Positions 27,495 to 39,958 of a DNA stretch of 64,000 nucleotides are shown here, in pieces. How positions within the stretch are numbered: position 1 is the stretch's first letter; every line of letters starts with the position of its first letter. The DNA is from Ferrimonas futtsuensis DSM 18154 (GTDB taxonomy: Bacteria > Pseudomonadota > Gammaproteobacteria > Enterobacterales > Shewanellaceae), in contig NZ_AUGL01000016.1 of the NCBI RefSeq assembly GCF_000422645.1, positions 50,765 through 114,764 of the forward strand, written 5' to 3'. The translations under genes were made by a program, and so were the position numbers. Below the pieces are notes generated by a model that saw only the letters and a program-made list of their open reading frames with translations, searched no databases and was not told the origin of the DNA.

Positions 27495-28239
27495 GGTGTT
27501 CGGCGCACTTCTGGGCTTTTTCTTCGGCCGTTTCGCTGGGATGATCCTCGGCGCCTGGCTGGGCCATATCCTGGTGGACAAGCGTCGCACCCCGAAAGCC
27601 GGTCCCCGGCAGAACCTGTTTTTCCACACCACCTTTGCGGTGATGGGCCATGTGGCCAAGGCCTCGGGCCAGGTCACCTCGGCGGACATCGCCCTGGCTT
27701 CGGCGGTGATGGATCAGCTGCGCCTCTCCGGCGAGGCCCGCCGGGCCGCCCAGGAGGCGTTTCGTGAGGGGAAATCGTCCGACTACCCCCTGCGGGAGCG
27801 GCTGAAGCAGCTGAAGCTGGTGATGGCGTTTCGTCGGGACCTGGCGCGGATGTTCCTGGAGATCCAGATTCAGATCGCCCTGTCTGACGGCAGCATCGAC
27901 AACCGCGAGCAGCTGATCCTGGCAGAGGTCGCCAATCAGCTGGGCTTCAGCCAGGAGGAGCTGGCGCAGATCATCTCCATGATCAAAGGGGGCAGCCACT
28001 ACCACAGCAGTGGTGCCCAGGGCCCCAGCCTGGAGGACGCCTACAAGGTGCTTGGGGTCAAGGCCTCCGACGATGAACGCACCATCAAACGGGCGTACCG
28101 CAAGTTGATGGCGCAGCACCATCCGGACAAGCTGGCCAGCCAGGGTCTGCCCGATGAGATGATGACTCTGGCCCGGCAGAAGAGCCAGGATATCCAGGCA
28201 GCCTGGGAGCGGGTCCGCCAGGAAAGACAGATGAGGTAA
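27478..28239 (+). CDS. djlA: Co-chaperone DjlA
   Basis: A 253-residue membrane-anchored J-domain protein. A single N-terminal helix rich in Gly/Phe ('FGALLGFFFGRFAGMILGAWLGHIL') resembles the DjlA transmembrane dimerisation segment. A TerB-like central domain (about 55-170) follows. The C-terminal J domain has the HPD motif in 'LMAQHHPDKLAS'. It stimulates DnaK ATPase and in E. coli is linked to envelope-stress signalling (Rcs). Its start lies inside murU. Confidence 0.95.
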   Translation: MQIWGKVFGALLGFFFGRFAGMILGAWLGHILVDKRRTPKAGPRQNLFFHTTFAVMGHVAKASGQVTSADIALASAVMDQLRLSGEARRAAQEAFREGKSSDYPLRERLKQLKLVMAFRRDLARMFLEIQIQIALSDGSIDNREQLILAEVANQLGFSQEELAQIISMIKGGSHYHSSGAQGPSLEDAYKVLGVKASDDERTIKRAYRKLMAQHHPDKLASQGLPDEMMTLARQKSQDIQAAWERVRQERQMR

Positions 28240-28243
28240 CCCC

Positions 28244-29278
28244 ATGTGGAGTCGCAAGGAAGCCGAGACCATCCGACGTGCCCTTCAGGGCTGGCAACAG
28301 CAGGGGGAGCTGACCACAGAACAGGTACGGCGCCTGGAGCAGGGGTTGGAGGAGCGCCGTTTTGACTGGCTGAAACTGGCCAGGTACAGCTTCTATGTGG
28401 CGGTGGCCTCCCTGGTGCTGGCGGTGGCCAGCGTTTTGGTGGACCAGAGGGTGATCGACTGGATCACCGCCATGTTCAATGCCCCGGTGCTGGCCAGGGC
28501 CCTGGCCCTCACCCTGCTGGGCATCGGCCTGCTGGCGGTGGGCTTGTGGCGTCGGGGCGATGGGGCCCGGCCCTACCAGGTGGAAGCCCTGTTCCTGGGG
28601 TCGGTGCTGGCCTTCTCCGGCGCCCTGGCCTACCTGGGCGAGTATCTGCAGCCGGACAGCGACAGCTGGCGCTGGTACCTGCTGGCCGCCACTCTCCTCT
28701 ATCTGTTGATGGGCTTGCTGCTGCGCTCTGTGCTGATCTGGGGCATCGCCCTGGCCACCCTGATGCTGTGGCTCTGTGTGCACAGCGTCGAGGTGGCCGG
28801 TTGGGAGGGACTGTGGTTTGGCATGAACCTGCCCCTGCGCCTGGCACTGCTGGGTGGGCTGATCGCCCTGGCGGGGCAGGGGATGCAGGCACGGGTGCCC
28901 CAACTGGTGCCGCTGACCCGACACTTTGGCTGGCTCAGCGGTTTGGGTTTCCTGTGGCTGGTGTCCATTTTTGGCAACCACGGTCACTGGGATCACTGGG
29001 CCGAGGTGGCTCAGTGGCAGCTTTGGCCCTGGGCCCTGGCCGCCATGCTGGTGTGCCTGGGGGCGATCTGGGCGGGCATCCGCTGGTCGATACCGGCACT
29101 GCGCCTTTACGGGCTGCTGTTTCTGATTCTCCACCTCTACAGCCGCTACTTCGAACAGCTGTGGGACAGCCTGCACAAGGGAGTGTTGTTTGCCATTGCC
29201 GGGCTGGGTTTCTGGTTGCTGGGGACCCAGGCGGAACGGATCTGGTCCAGGCAGCGGGGCGACACCGGAAATATGTAA
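28244..29278 (+). CDS. DUF2157 membrane protein
   Basis: A 344-residue polytopic protein with a soluble, charged N-terminus of about 45 residues ('EAETIRRALQGWQQQGELTTEQVRRL'). Nine or ten hydrophobic helices follow. The N-terminal segment and the alternating helices resemble DUF2157. It lies 4 bp after djlA, so it is cotranscribed with amgK-murU-djlA. Function unknown; no catalytic motif seen. The stop codon is adjacent to a Fur-like box. Confidence 0.7.
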   Translation: MWSRKEAETIRRALQGWQQQGELTTEQVRRLEQGLEERRFDWLKLARYSFYVAVASLVLAVASVLVDQRVIDWITAMFNAPVLARALALTLLGIGLLAVGLWRRGDGARPYQVEALFLGSVLAFSGALAYLGEYLQPDSDSWRWYLLAATLLYLLMGLLLRSVLIWGIALATLMLWLCVHSVEVAGWEGLWFGMNLPLRLALLGGLIALAGQGMQARVPQLVPLTRHFGWLSGLGFLWLVSIFGNHGHWDHWAEVAQWQLWPWALAAMLVCLGAIWAGIRWSIPALRLYGLLFLILHLYSRYFEQLWDSLHKGVLFAIAGLGFWLLGTQAERIWSRQRGDTGNM

Positions 29279-29317
29279 ATGCGAATTGTTTGCATTATCG
29301 CGGCTTTGGTGTAGACT
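29277..29317 (+). promoter_or_regulatory. Promoter with overlapping Fur-like box
   Basis: TTGCAT (29290-29295), a 16-bp spacer and TAGACT (29312-29317) form a promoter. AAATGCGAATTGTTTGCATT (29277-29296) covers its -35. In the 7-1-7 Fur form, TGCGAAT-T-GTTTGCA is close to the common variant TGCAAAT-n-ATTTGCA. Binding here would occlude RNA polymerase, the normal mode of Fur repression. Confidence 0.6.
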
Positions 29318-29323
29318 AGCTCT

Positions 29324-29424
29324 TGGGTCAGTCAAAAGCGACCCTCTCTCATCATCTCCTGCACGACCTCTCCTTCGGGAGACCCCATGCCCTCCGCGCA
29401 CCATCGGAGGGCATTTGCGTTTTT
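29324..29424 (+). ncRNA. Putative Fur-regulated small RNA, about 100 nt
   Basis: The predicted transcript folds into three stems. The first is GGGTC/GACCC (29325-29345 region). The second is TCTCC-TTCG-GGAGA, with a UUCG tetraloop. The third is a 10-bp terminator stem ATGCCCTCCG (29387-29396)/CGGAGGGCAT (29405-29414), followed after TTGCG by five T. Between stems one and two lies an unpaired CTCTCATCATCTCCTGCACG, complementary to typical ribosome-site plus AUG sequences. GCACGAC also occurs in the RyhB core. No ORF is plausible. Size, Fur box and architecture suggest a RyhB-type iron-sparing RNA, but homology is not shown. Confidence 0.5.
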
Positions 29425-29484
29425 ATGGCCTTGTCACCGCTTTTTGGTTTCTAATGACGTTGTGCACACGAGCGGAGAGCAGCG

Positions 29485-30438
29485 ATGAAACAACTGGTGG
29501 TCCTGGACGGCTATACCCTCAATCCCGGCGATATCGACTGGCAACCCATAGAGCGTCTGGCCCAGTGCCGGGTGCATGACAGAACCGATGACGCCGACAT
29601 CCTGGCCCGCGCCGCCGGCGTGCCGCTGCTGCTCACCAACAAGACCCCCCTGACCGCCGAGACCCTGGCCAGGCTGCCGGATCTCAAATACATCGGTGTG
29701 CTGGCCACCGGCGTGAATGTGGTGGACCTGGACGCGGCCCGAGGCCTGGGGATTACCGTCACCAATGTGCCCGCCTACGGTCCGGGCTCTGTGGCCCAGA
29801 TGGCCATGGCCCACATTCTCCACCACGCCAGTCGGGTGGCGCATCACCACCAGCAGGTGACCGAAGGGCGCTGGAGTGACAGTGCGGATTTCTGTTTCTA
29901 CGATGGCCCGCTGATCACCCTGGAGGGCAAGACCCTGGGGCTGGTGGGTTATGGCGAGATCGCCAGGAGGCTGGCGGCCATGGGGGAGGGGTTCGGCATG
30001 AAGGTGGTGGTCACCAGCGCCACACCAAAGCGAGACCTGCCCGAGGGGCGCCGCTGGCTGCCTCTGGAGCCGTTGCTGCAGGAGGCGGACGTTGTCAGCC
30101 TGCACTGCCCCCTGACCGACGACAACCACAGGATGATCAACGAGCGCACCCTGGCGCTGATGAAACCTGGGGCCTTGCTGATCAACACCGCCCGCGGCCC
30201 GCTGGTGGATGAGCAGGCCCTGGCCGAGGCGCTGATTCGGGGCCACCTGGGGGGGGCCGGACTGGATGTGCTCTCCAGTGAACCGCCGCAGGCGGACAAC
30301 CCCCTGCTCACCGCCCCCAACTGCAGCATCACCCCCCACAACGCCTGGGCCACCCGCGAGGCCAGGACGCGGCTGATGCAAATCGCCGCCGACAATCTGC
30401 AGGCCTTCCTGGCGGGTAACCCGAAAAACAGGGTCTAA
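29485..30438 (+). CDS. D-2-hydroxyacid dehydrogenase
   Basis: A 317-residue NAD(P)-dependent enzyme of the hydroxypyruvate/glycerate dehydrogenase group. The N-terminal substrate domain contains 'IGVLATGVNVVDLDAARG'. The Rossmann motif is 'LGLVGYGEIARRLAAMGEGFG' in two parts. The catalytic Arg is in 'INTARGPLVDEQAL', the Glu in 'DVLSSEPP', and the His in 'ITPHNAWAT'. It resembles E. coli HprA-type sequences, but the exact substrate cannot be read from sequence. It is preceded by the putative small RNA and its terminator, so it is expressed separately from djlA. Confidence 0.88.
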   Translation: MKQLVVLDGYTLNPGDIDWQPIERLAQCRVHDRTDDADILARAAGVPLLLTNKTPLTAETLARLPDLKYIGVLATGVNVVDLDAARGLGITVTNVPAYGPGSVAQMAMAHILHHASRVAHHHQQVTEGRWSDSADFCFYDGPLITLEGKTLGLVGYGEIARRLAAMGEGFGMKVVVTSATPKRDLPEGRRWLPLEPLLQEADVVSLHCPLTDDNHRMINERTLALMKPGALLINTARGPLVDEQALAEALIRGHLGGAGLDVLSSEPPQADNPLLTAPNCSITPHNAWATREARTRLMQIAADNLQAFLAGNPKNRV

Positions 30439-30541
30439 AGAGGGTTCAATGGCCGTGGTGATCACCGCCGTGATCTCTTACACTTGGGCCAACTCGCTGT
30501 CCCACGGACAGCCGCCTTTTTGATGATGATGGAATGGAGAG

Positions 30542-32482
30542 ATGTTCCAGGACAATCCGCTGCTGCAGCAGCTTAAAGCACAGATTCGTGAAACCCTGCC
30601 CACGGTAGAGGGCCAGATCAAAGCCACAGAGCGGGGCTTTGGCTTCCTCGAGACCGACAAAGGGGGCAGTCACTTTATTCCGCCCAGTTACATGAGAAAG
30701 GTGGTTCACGGCGACCGGGTCACCGCGGTGCTGCGTACCGAGAAGGAGAAGGAGGTGGCCGAGCCCGACTCCCTGCTGGAGCCTGGTCTGGGCCGCTTTA
30801 TTGCGCGGGTGAAGTTCATCAAGGAGCGCCTCAACGTCATTCCGGATCATCCCCTGATGAAAGATCCCCTGCGGGCCAAGTGCAACGGGGTCAAGGGCTC
30901 GGAACTCGGCAACGGTGACTATGTGGTGGCCCATCTGGTGAAGCACCCCCTGCGTGAAGGGGAACAGCACTTCCAGGTTGAGGTCACCCAGCTGGTGGCC
31001 AGCAACGATGACCCCCACATCCCCTGGTGGGTGATCCTGGCCAAGCACGATCTGGCCAAGGCGGAGCCGGCGGACCCCCAGGGCTGGCAAGCTCCGGCTG
31101 AGGTGGAGCGCCGTGACCTGACCCAGCTGCCCTTTGTCACCATTGATGCCGAGTCCACCAAGGATATGGACGATGCCCTCTATCTGGAGCCGACCGACTC
31201 CGGCTGGAAGCTGTGGGTGGCCATCGCCGATCCCACCGCCTACGTCAGTGCCGGCGACCCGGTGGACCAGGAGGCGCGCAAGCGCGCCTTTACCCAGTAC
31301 CTGCCCGGCTTCAACGTCCCCATGCTGCCTCGTCAGCTGGCGGACGAGCTCTGCTCACTCCATGAAGGCGAAGTGCGCCCGGCGCTGGTGGCCACCATAG
31401 AGGTCAAGGCGGACGGTGAGGCTGGTGAGACCGAGTTCTGCCTGGCCAACATCCGCTCCCACGCCAAGCTGGCGTACGACAAGATCTCCGATTACCTGGA
31501 GCGCCAGGGTGACTGGCGCCCACAGAACGAGGTGATCGATGCTCAGGTGACGGGGTTACACCAGCTGGCTCTGGCCCGCATCGCCTGGCGTGAACAGCAC
31601 GCTCTGGTGTTCCCGGACCGTCCCGACTTCCGTTTCGAAGTGGACGATGCCGGTAATGTGCTGGCGATTCATGTGGATCACCGGCGCATCGCCAATCGCA
31701 TCGTCGAGGAGAGCATGATCCTGGCCAACACCTCAGCCGCCACTTTGCTGGCAGAGAAGGCGGGTCAGGGGGTGTTCAACGTCCACGCCGGCCTGGACAG
31801 CGAGCGCCTGGAGGGGGCCCGCGAGATGCTGGCGGAGAATGGGGTGGAGTTCACCAGCGATCAGCTGCAGACCCTGGAAGGTTACTGTCAGTTGCGCCGC
31901 GCACTGGATGCCCAGCCTGACGGCTATCTGGATGCCCGTCTGCGACGGATGCAGGCGTTTTCCGAAATGGCCGCGACACCGGGTCCCCACTTCGGCATGG
32001 GTCTGCAAGGCTACGCCACCTGGACCTCCCCCATTCGCAAGTATGGGGATATGGTCAACCACCGTCTGCTGAAGGCGATCATCGCTGGCGAGCAGGCCCC
32101 GGGGCCGGACGCAGAGCTGATCGATCATCTGGCGACCATGCGCAAACTGCACCGTATGTGCGAGCGAGACGTGGGTGACTGGCTGTACGCCCGCTTTATG
32201 GCGCCCCTGGCGGGAACCCCTCAACGCTTTACCGGGGAGATCATCGACATCAACCGTGGCGGGGTGCGTATGCGCCTGAAGGAGAACGGTGGCGTGGTGT
32301 TCATGCCTGCGCCCTTCATCACCGACCATAAGGAGCGCCTCAAGCTGAGTGCCGATCAGGGTCGCGCCCTGTTTGATGACCAGCCGGTGTTCCATCTGGC
32401 TCAGGAGCTGGAGGTGACCATCAATGAGGTGCGTGTCGCCAGTCGCAGCATCGTGGTGCAGCCGGTGATCAAGCTGGATTGA
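30542..32482 (+). CDS. rnb: Exoribonuclease II
   Basis: The 646-residue length equals that of E. coli RNase II (644), and the start 'MFQDNPLLQQLKAQI' matches it closely. Cold-shock domains lie at about 15-170. The RNB catalytic domain holds 'FVTIDAESTKDMDDALYLE', with the four metal-binding Asp near 201-210. A C-terminal S1 domain ('FTGEIIDINRGGVRMRL') follows. The enzyme degrades single-stranded RNA 3' to 5'. It stands alone, ended by a strong terminator. Confidence 0.97.
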   Translation: MFQDNPLLQQLKAQIRETLPTVEGQIKATERGFGFLETDKGGSHFIPPSYMRKVVHGDRVTAVLRTEKEKEVAEPDSLLEPGLGRFIARVKFIKERLNVIPDHPLMKDPLRAKCNGVKGSELGNGDYVVAHLVKHPLREGEQHFQVEVTQLVASNDDPHIPWWVILAKHDLAKAEPADPQGWQAPAEVERRDLTQLPFVTIDAESTKDMDDALYLEPTDSGWKLWVAIADPTAYVSAGDPVDQEARKRAFTQYLPGFNVPMLPRQLADELCSLHEGEVRPALVATIEVKADGEAGETEFCLANIRSHAKLAYDKISDYLERQGDWRPQNEVIDAQVTGLHQLALARIAWREQHALVFPDRPDFRFEVDDAGNVLAIHVDHRRIANRIVEESMILANTSAATLLAEKAGQGVFNVHAGLDSERLEGAREMLAENGVEFTSDQLQTLEGYCQLRRALDAQPDGYLDARLRRMQAFSEMAATPGPHFGMGLQGYATWTSPIRKYGDMVNHRLLKAIIAGEQAPGPDAELIDHLATMRKLHRMCERDVGDWLYARFMAPLAGTPQRFTGEIIDINRGGVRMRLKENGGVVFMPAPFITDHKERLKLSADQGRALFDDQPVFHLAQELEVTINEVRVASRSIVVQPVIKLD

Positions 32483-32499
32483 GTATCACTGTGAACGAG

Positions 32500-32527
32500 A
32501 AAAGGTCGCCCATGGGCGACCTTTTTT
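32500..32527. terminator. Terminator between rnb and the metalloprotease gene
   Basis: AAAAGGTCGCCC and GGGCGACCTTTT meet across a 2-nt centre, with T-runs on both strands. It serves rnb and probably the convergent gene at 32552. Confidence 0.9.
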
Positions 32528-32551
32528 ATGCCGGCAGGGAGGGTGTCAGCC

Positions 32552-34885
32552 CTATATTGGCGCGCCTGGCGGCATCGGCAGGGGCTGCGCTATCACCCGG
32601 ATCGTCGGGTCGGTCAGCCCCAGTTTCAGGGCCTGGCCCAACTGACGATAGTGGCCGGCGGTCATGGCGTCGGAGCGACGGGCCCGGCGCTGCAGTTTGT
32701 CCTGCAGATCCAGCAGTTGCCGGCCCAGCAGGGCGCGCAGTTCCGGGTCGCTATGCTCACTGTGGGTCACGTCGAGCAGGGCATCCACCGCCACCGCATT
32801 GACCCGCATCCTCAGGCCAGCCATCTGGCCCTCATCCAGATCTTCCAGCAGCAGTCGCTCCTGAAGCTGTTCCACCAGCCCTTCCACACTCGGCAGTTCA
32901 TCGTCTTCCCTGTGCTGCTGCATCATCCGGTTGAGCCTCTGCGGGGTCAGCATCCAGCTCAGGGTGTGACGGGCGGCCACCTCGGCCATCCCCAGGGGAT
33001 CGGCCACCACCCCCTGCCGCGAACCGAAATACTCCCGGTCGGGCTGATGACCCAGAGCCGGTGGCAGCAGTTGCTCCTGCAACGAGGTGGGCAGGGCCAG
33101 GAACGCCGGCGTCAGTGTGGCCCACAGGGCCTCGAGGGCCTGACGCTGCTGGTCACCACTGACCCAGCGGCGCTCCGCCACCTCATTGCTGGCGTAGTGG
33201 TACTCCACGCCACCCAACTGGGCGGCGACCGCTTCCACCTGGTAGCGATGAAGCAGGTAGAGGGGCACCAGGGCACGGGTCAGCTCGCTGTTGGGCTCCC
33301 CCTCCAGCAGCATCTGTGGGCCCAGGCCGGCCAGGGCCTGGGAACGGATCTGCCGCAGTTGATTCAGCTGGGTAGCGGGGTCATCGCCGTTATCCCACAG
33401 GTGGGCACTGGGATGGGCACTGTGATTGCTGCGGGCATCCGGGTCGCCGATGAATCTGAGGCCCCGCTCCCTGGCCTGAGCGGCCAGGGCTGTCTGACGT
33501 TGGGGCTCGCCATAGCCGAACAGGATGGCGTGTTTGTCCCACTCTCCGAGGCCGGTGTCGTAGGCCTGGTCGATGCCTATGGTCTCGCCCTCCAGGGTTA
33601 TCCTGGGGTGAGGGTAGTCCATCACCGAGCCTCCCTGGGTGGTTGAGGCGGCAAAGTTGTGGGCCAGTCCCAGAGTATGGCCGACCTCATGGGCCGCCAG
33701 TTGCTTGAGCCGGGCCAGGGCAAACAGCCGGGACTGGGCGTTGGCCTGGGCGCGGTCGGTCCAGCCTGAGGTCAGCCCCCGGGCGATCAGCAGGTCATGA
33801 CGTACCCTCAGCGAGCCCAGTGAGACGTGCCCCTTGAGAATTTCACCACTGCGAGGATCGATCACCGCATCGCCAAAGGACCAGCCCCGGGTGGCCCGGT
33901 GTACCCACTGAATCAGGTTGTAGCGGCTGTCCTGGGGGTCGATCCCGTCGGGCAGCGGCTCCACCCGGAAGGCATCCAGGTAGCCCGCTTCCTCGAAGGC
34001 CCGGGTCCACCAATTGGCCCCCTCGAGCAGGGCCGAGCGCATGGGCTCGGGTACGGCGCTGTCCAGGTAGTAGACAATGGGTTTCACCACCGCAGAGGGC
34101 GATGGCCCCGGGGTGATCTTCTCCAGGCGGAACCTGGGCAGCCAACGTTGCACCAGCGGACGTTCCAGGGGTTGGCCATAGTCGTGGAACCGATAGTCAA
34201 AGAACCCCGATTCCGGATGATAGGGTGCGGGCTCCATGGGGCTGTCGGGCAGTGCCATAAAGGAGAAGCGCACCCGCAGGCTGAGCCGGTAGGGGTCGGC
34301 GGCCACCTGCCACAACTGCGCTCCGGGTCTCTGCCCGCGCAGGCTCAGCTCCATATCGATGTCGCTGTTGTTGGGAAAGCCTTTGAGGCCGTTATCCGGG
34401 ATGAAGCTCAAGCCGGGCTCAACGGAGTACTGCCCCTGCTCGGTGTGCCCAAGGCGGGTGGCGATGCCGTGCAGGTCCTGGTGCAGCAAGGGGGTCAGGT
34501 CCGCCTTGCCATCATCAAGGACACCCCGCCACAAAATGGCCCCGGCGAAGGCTTCGGCGGCGGCGCGGCGCGCCTCTGGATTGGCCGAGGCCGCCCGGTA
34601 GATCGGGTTGAGCTGGCGCAGCACCAGGGCGTTGCCATGGCGCTCGAACTGCACCAGGCGTCGGTGACCCAGCTGCCCCCGGTCCAGACCCACGTCGTTG
34701 GAGCCCAGACCGGCCGGCAGGCTGGTCAGCAGCAGCATGGGGGTTTCCAGGGCGGGCTCAGTCAGCAGCAGCCGACCATCCCGCTCCAGGGTCAGGGGCA
34801 GCAGTGACGCGGTCTCGGCACGCAGGGGCAGGGCCAGGACCAGGGCGATCACCCAGAGGGCCAGGCGCAGAGAGGGTTTGAGCAT
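32552..34885 (-). CDS. Secreted zinc-dependent metalloprotease, DUF5117/DUF4953 type
   Basis: A 777-residue protein with a Sec signal peptide ('LALWVIALVLALPLRA'). The middle holds a metzincin-like site 'AAHEVGHTLGLAHNFAAS' (HExxHxxxxxH) near residue 400, followed by 'GSVMDYPHPR' with the Met-turn expected of metzincins. The flanking regions ('LPLTLERDGRLLLT', 'FIPDNGLKGFPNNSDIDMELSL') resemble the DUF5117-DUF4953 zinc protease family. It is probably periplasmic or outer-membrane associated. Substrate unknown. It is monocistronic, with AAGGAT upstream of the ATG. Confidence 0.85.
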   Translation of the reverse strand: MLKPSLRLALWVIALVLALPLRAETASLLPLTLERDGRLLLTEPALETPMLLLTSLPAGLGSNDVGLDRGQLGHRRLVQFERHGNALVLRQLNPIYRAASANPEARRAAAEAFAGAILWRGVLDDGKADLTPLLHQDLHGIATRLGHTEQGQYSVEPGLSFIPDNGLKGFPNNSDIDMELSLRGQRPGAQLWQVAADPYRLSLRVRFSFMALPDSPMEPAPYHPESGFFDYRFHDYGQPLERPLVQRWLPRFRLEKITPGPSPSAVVKPIVYYLDSAVPEPMRSALLEGANWWTRAFEEAGYLDAFRVEPLPDGIDPQDSRYNLIQWVHRATRGWSFGDAVIDPRSGEILKGHVSLGSLRVRHDLLIARGLTSGWTDRAQANAQSRLFALARLKQLAAHEVGHTLGLAHNFAASTTQGGSVMDYPHPRITLEGETIGIDQAYDTGLGEWDKHAILFGYGEPQRQTALAAQARERGLRFIGDPDARSNHSAHPSAHLWDNGDDPATQLNQLRQIRSQALAGLGPQMLLEGEPNSELTRALVPLYLLHRYQVEAVAAQLGGVEYHYASNEVAERRWVSGDQQRQALEALWATLTPAFLALPTSLQEQLLPPALGHQPDREYFGSRQGVVADPLGMAEVAARHTLSWMLTPQRLNRMMQQHREDDELPSVEGLVEQLQERLLLEDLDEGQMAGLRMRVNAVAVDALLDVTHSEHSDPELRALLGRQLLDLQDKLQRRARRSDAMTAGHYRQLGQALKLGLTDPTIRVIAQPLPMPPGAPI

Positions 34886-34958
34886 GGGGCATCCTTGTCG
34901 CGATCAACATGGGGCTAAGCCCCGGATTTTCCCAGTCTATGTGGCTTTTGGGCGTGGC

Positions 34959-35426
34959 TCAACCCAGGGCGGCATCGCCGGGGGGCGACAGGCGTCGCCA
35001 CAGGTGCAGGCTGACCCCGAGGCCGATGCCAGCCAGGGCCAGTTTGAACAGGACCAGCGGCGCCAGGGTGATCGCCAGAGCCATGCCCAGCCACAGGCTG
35101 GCCAGGGTCAGCGCAAGCTGCCTGGACGTCATCGGCCGACGGTTCAGGTAGGCATCCAGCGGCGGACCGAACCAGGGATGAGTCATCAGCCAGCGCTGAC
35201 AGGCGGGGTGGGCCCGGCTGAAACAGACGCTGGCCAGCAGCAGGAAAGGTACCGTGGGCAACAGCGGCAGGGCGATGCCCAGCAGGGCCAGCGCCAGGCA
35301 CACACTCCCGGGGATCAGCCAGGGCCAGTTGATCTGATGCACCAGCGCAACCGACTGTAACTTTGAGGTGGTTGCAGCAGTATCCACTGAAGTAACTGAG
35401 GTTTTACTTCCGCTCATCTTTTGCAC
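34959..35426 (-). CDS. DUF454 (YbaN-like) membrane protein, copy 1
   Basis: A 155-residue inner-membrane protein. The DUF454 core 'LGIALPLLPTVPFLLLASVCFSRAHP' is followed by 'LMTHPWFGPPLDAY' and two further hydrophobic helices. The first 30 residues are polar and unconserved; Met at 35417 is an alternative start. It is divergent from the DUF3149 gene, with an FNR-type site only a few bases from its start. Function unknown. A paralog lies at 35748. Confidence 0.85.
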   Translation of the reverse strand: MQKMSGSKTSVTSVDTAATTSKLQSVALVHQINWPWLIPGSVCLALALLGIALPLLPTVPFLLLASVCFSRAHPACQRWLMTHPWFGPPLDAYLNRRPMTSRQLALTLASLWLGMALAITLAPLVLFKLALAGIGLGVSLHLWRRLSPPGDAALG

Positions 35427-35434
35427 AACGCTCC

Positions 35435-35448
35435 TTGATCCGGATCAT
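35435..35448. promoter_or_regulatory. FNR-type site between DUF454 and DUF3149 genes
   Basis: TTGAT-CCGG-ATCAT matches the FNR consensus TTGAT-N4-ATCAA at 9 of 10 positions. It lies 66 bp before the DUF3149 start codon and 9 bp before the divergent DUF454 start. Activation of the former and repression of the latter would fit. Confidence 0.65.
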
Positions 35449-35513
35449 GGGGGTCATTTTTTGACTGAGTTAGGGTGGATTTTGAACAACGTTGCCTCAA
35501 CAAGGAGTTCCCT

Positions 35514-35657
35514 ATGTCACACTGGCTCTCTCTGATCATGGAAAGTCCCATCGGATGGATGTCCCTTCTGGTGATTCTGGCCACCTGCGGTATCGTGGGT
35601 TTCATCGGCTGGATGTTCTGGAAAAAGTCCGAACTGCCGCCCACCTCGCATCAGTAA
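35514..35657 (+). CDS. Small membrane protein, DUF3149-like
   Basis: A 47-residue protein with one membrane helix ('WMSLLVILATCGIVGFIGWMFW') and a short charged C-terminus ('KKSELPPTSHQ'). A good ribosome site (AAGGAG, 7 nt upstream) precedes ATG 35514. Size and the 'SPIGW' N-terminal motif recall DUF3149, from memory. An FNR-type site lies upstream. A Fur-like box overlapping an antisense promoter lies just past the stop. Role unknown. Confidence 0.7.
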   Translation: MSHWLSLIMESPIGWMSLLVILATCGIVGFIGWMFWKKSELPPTSHQ

Positions 35658-35691
35658 CGATAATTATTCTCATTGATGGTGGTGAGATCAA
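35658..35691 (-). promoter_or_regulatory. Fur-like box overlapping a minus-strand promoter
   Basis: CGATAAT-T-ATTCTCA (35658-35672) matches the Fur 7-1-7 pattern TGATAAT-n-ATTATCA at 13 of 15 counted positions, including the centre. On the minus strand, TTGATC (35691-35686), a 17-bp spacer and AATAAT (35668-35663) form a promoter whose -10 lies within the box. Transcription would run antisense through the DUF3149 gene toward the DUF454 gene at 35426. Confidence 0.5.
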
Positions 35692-35747
35692 GCCAGAGTG
35701 GGGCGGGAGTCCGCAGCGCGTGACCGTCGTCACTGTTCAGGAGGGCG

Positions 35748-36163
35748 TCAGTCGGTGAGCCTGGGCAATCGAGCCAGATGAATGGAGACCGCCAGGCCAA
35801 TGGTGGCCAGAAGGATCTGTACTGCGGGCACCGGGGCCAGATAGATGGCCCCGGCCATGCCGATCCAGATGCTTACCAGGCTGCCCAGCAGCTGGCGCAG
35901 GGTCAGTCCGCGCCGCTCCAGGTAGTTGCGAATCACCGGCCCCAGCAGCCTGTGGTTGAACAGCCAGGCTTGCATCCGGGCGGATGAGCGGCTGAAGCAG
36001 GCGGCCGCCAGCAGCAGGAAGGGCACCGTGGGCAGCAGCGGCAGAAACATCCCCACCAATCCCAGCCCGGCACACAGGGTGCCGACCCCGATCAGCAGGT
36101 AGCGGGTCAGCGGCGCGCGCCGGTAGGTTTTTACCTTGGCCGGCGCGGTGTCGGATTGTTGTT

Positions 36164-36167
<4 letters not shown>
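35748..36167 (-). CDS. DUF454 (YbaN-like) membrane protein, copy 2
   Basis: A 139-residue paralog of the protein at 34959. It shares 'LVGMFLPLLPTVPFLLLAAACFSRSS', 'LFNHRLLGPVIRNYLE' and the two C-terminal helices. A short basic N-terminus precedes the first helix. Its start overlaps the stop of the hybrid kinase gene by 4 bp (ATGA), so it is coexpressed with that kinase. Function unknown. Confidence 0.87.
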
Positions 36168-39835
<3,668 letters not shown>

Positions 39836-39908
39836 TGTGCGCTTTCCAGGTGCGAACTTGCTGAGAAGGCATCAGTGTAACAGAGGTGAGGGCCAGTTCA
39901 CCCCACCG

Positions 39909-39941
39909 AAGAAAATTGAGGCGCCTGCCGATACAGGCGCC
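39909..39941 (-). terminator. Probable terminator of the phoH-like gene
   Basis: GGCGCCTG (39920-39927) and CAGGCGCC (39934-39941) form a perfect 8-bp stem; on the minus strand it is followed by TCAATTTTCTT. Confidence 0.65.
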
Positions 39942-39958
39942 ATCCAGGGTGACTGCCG

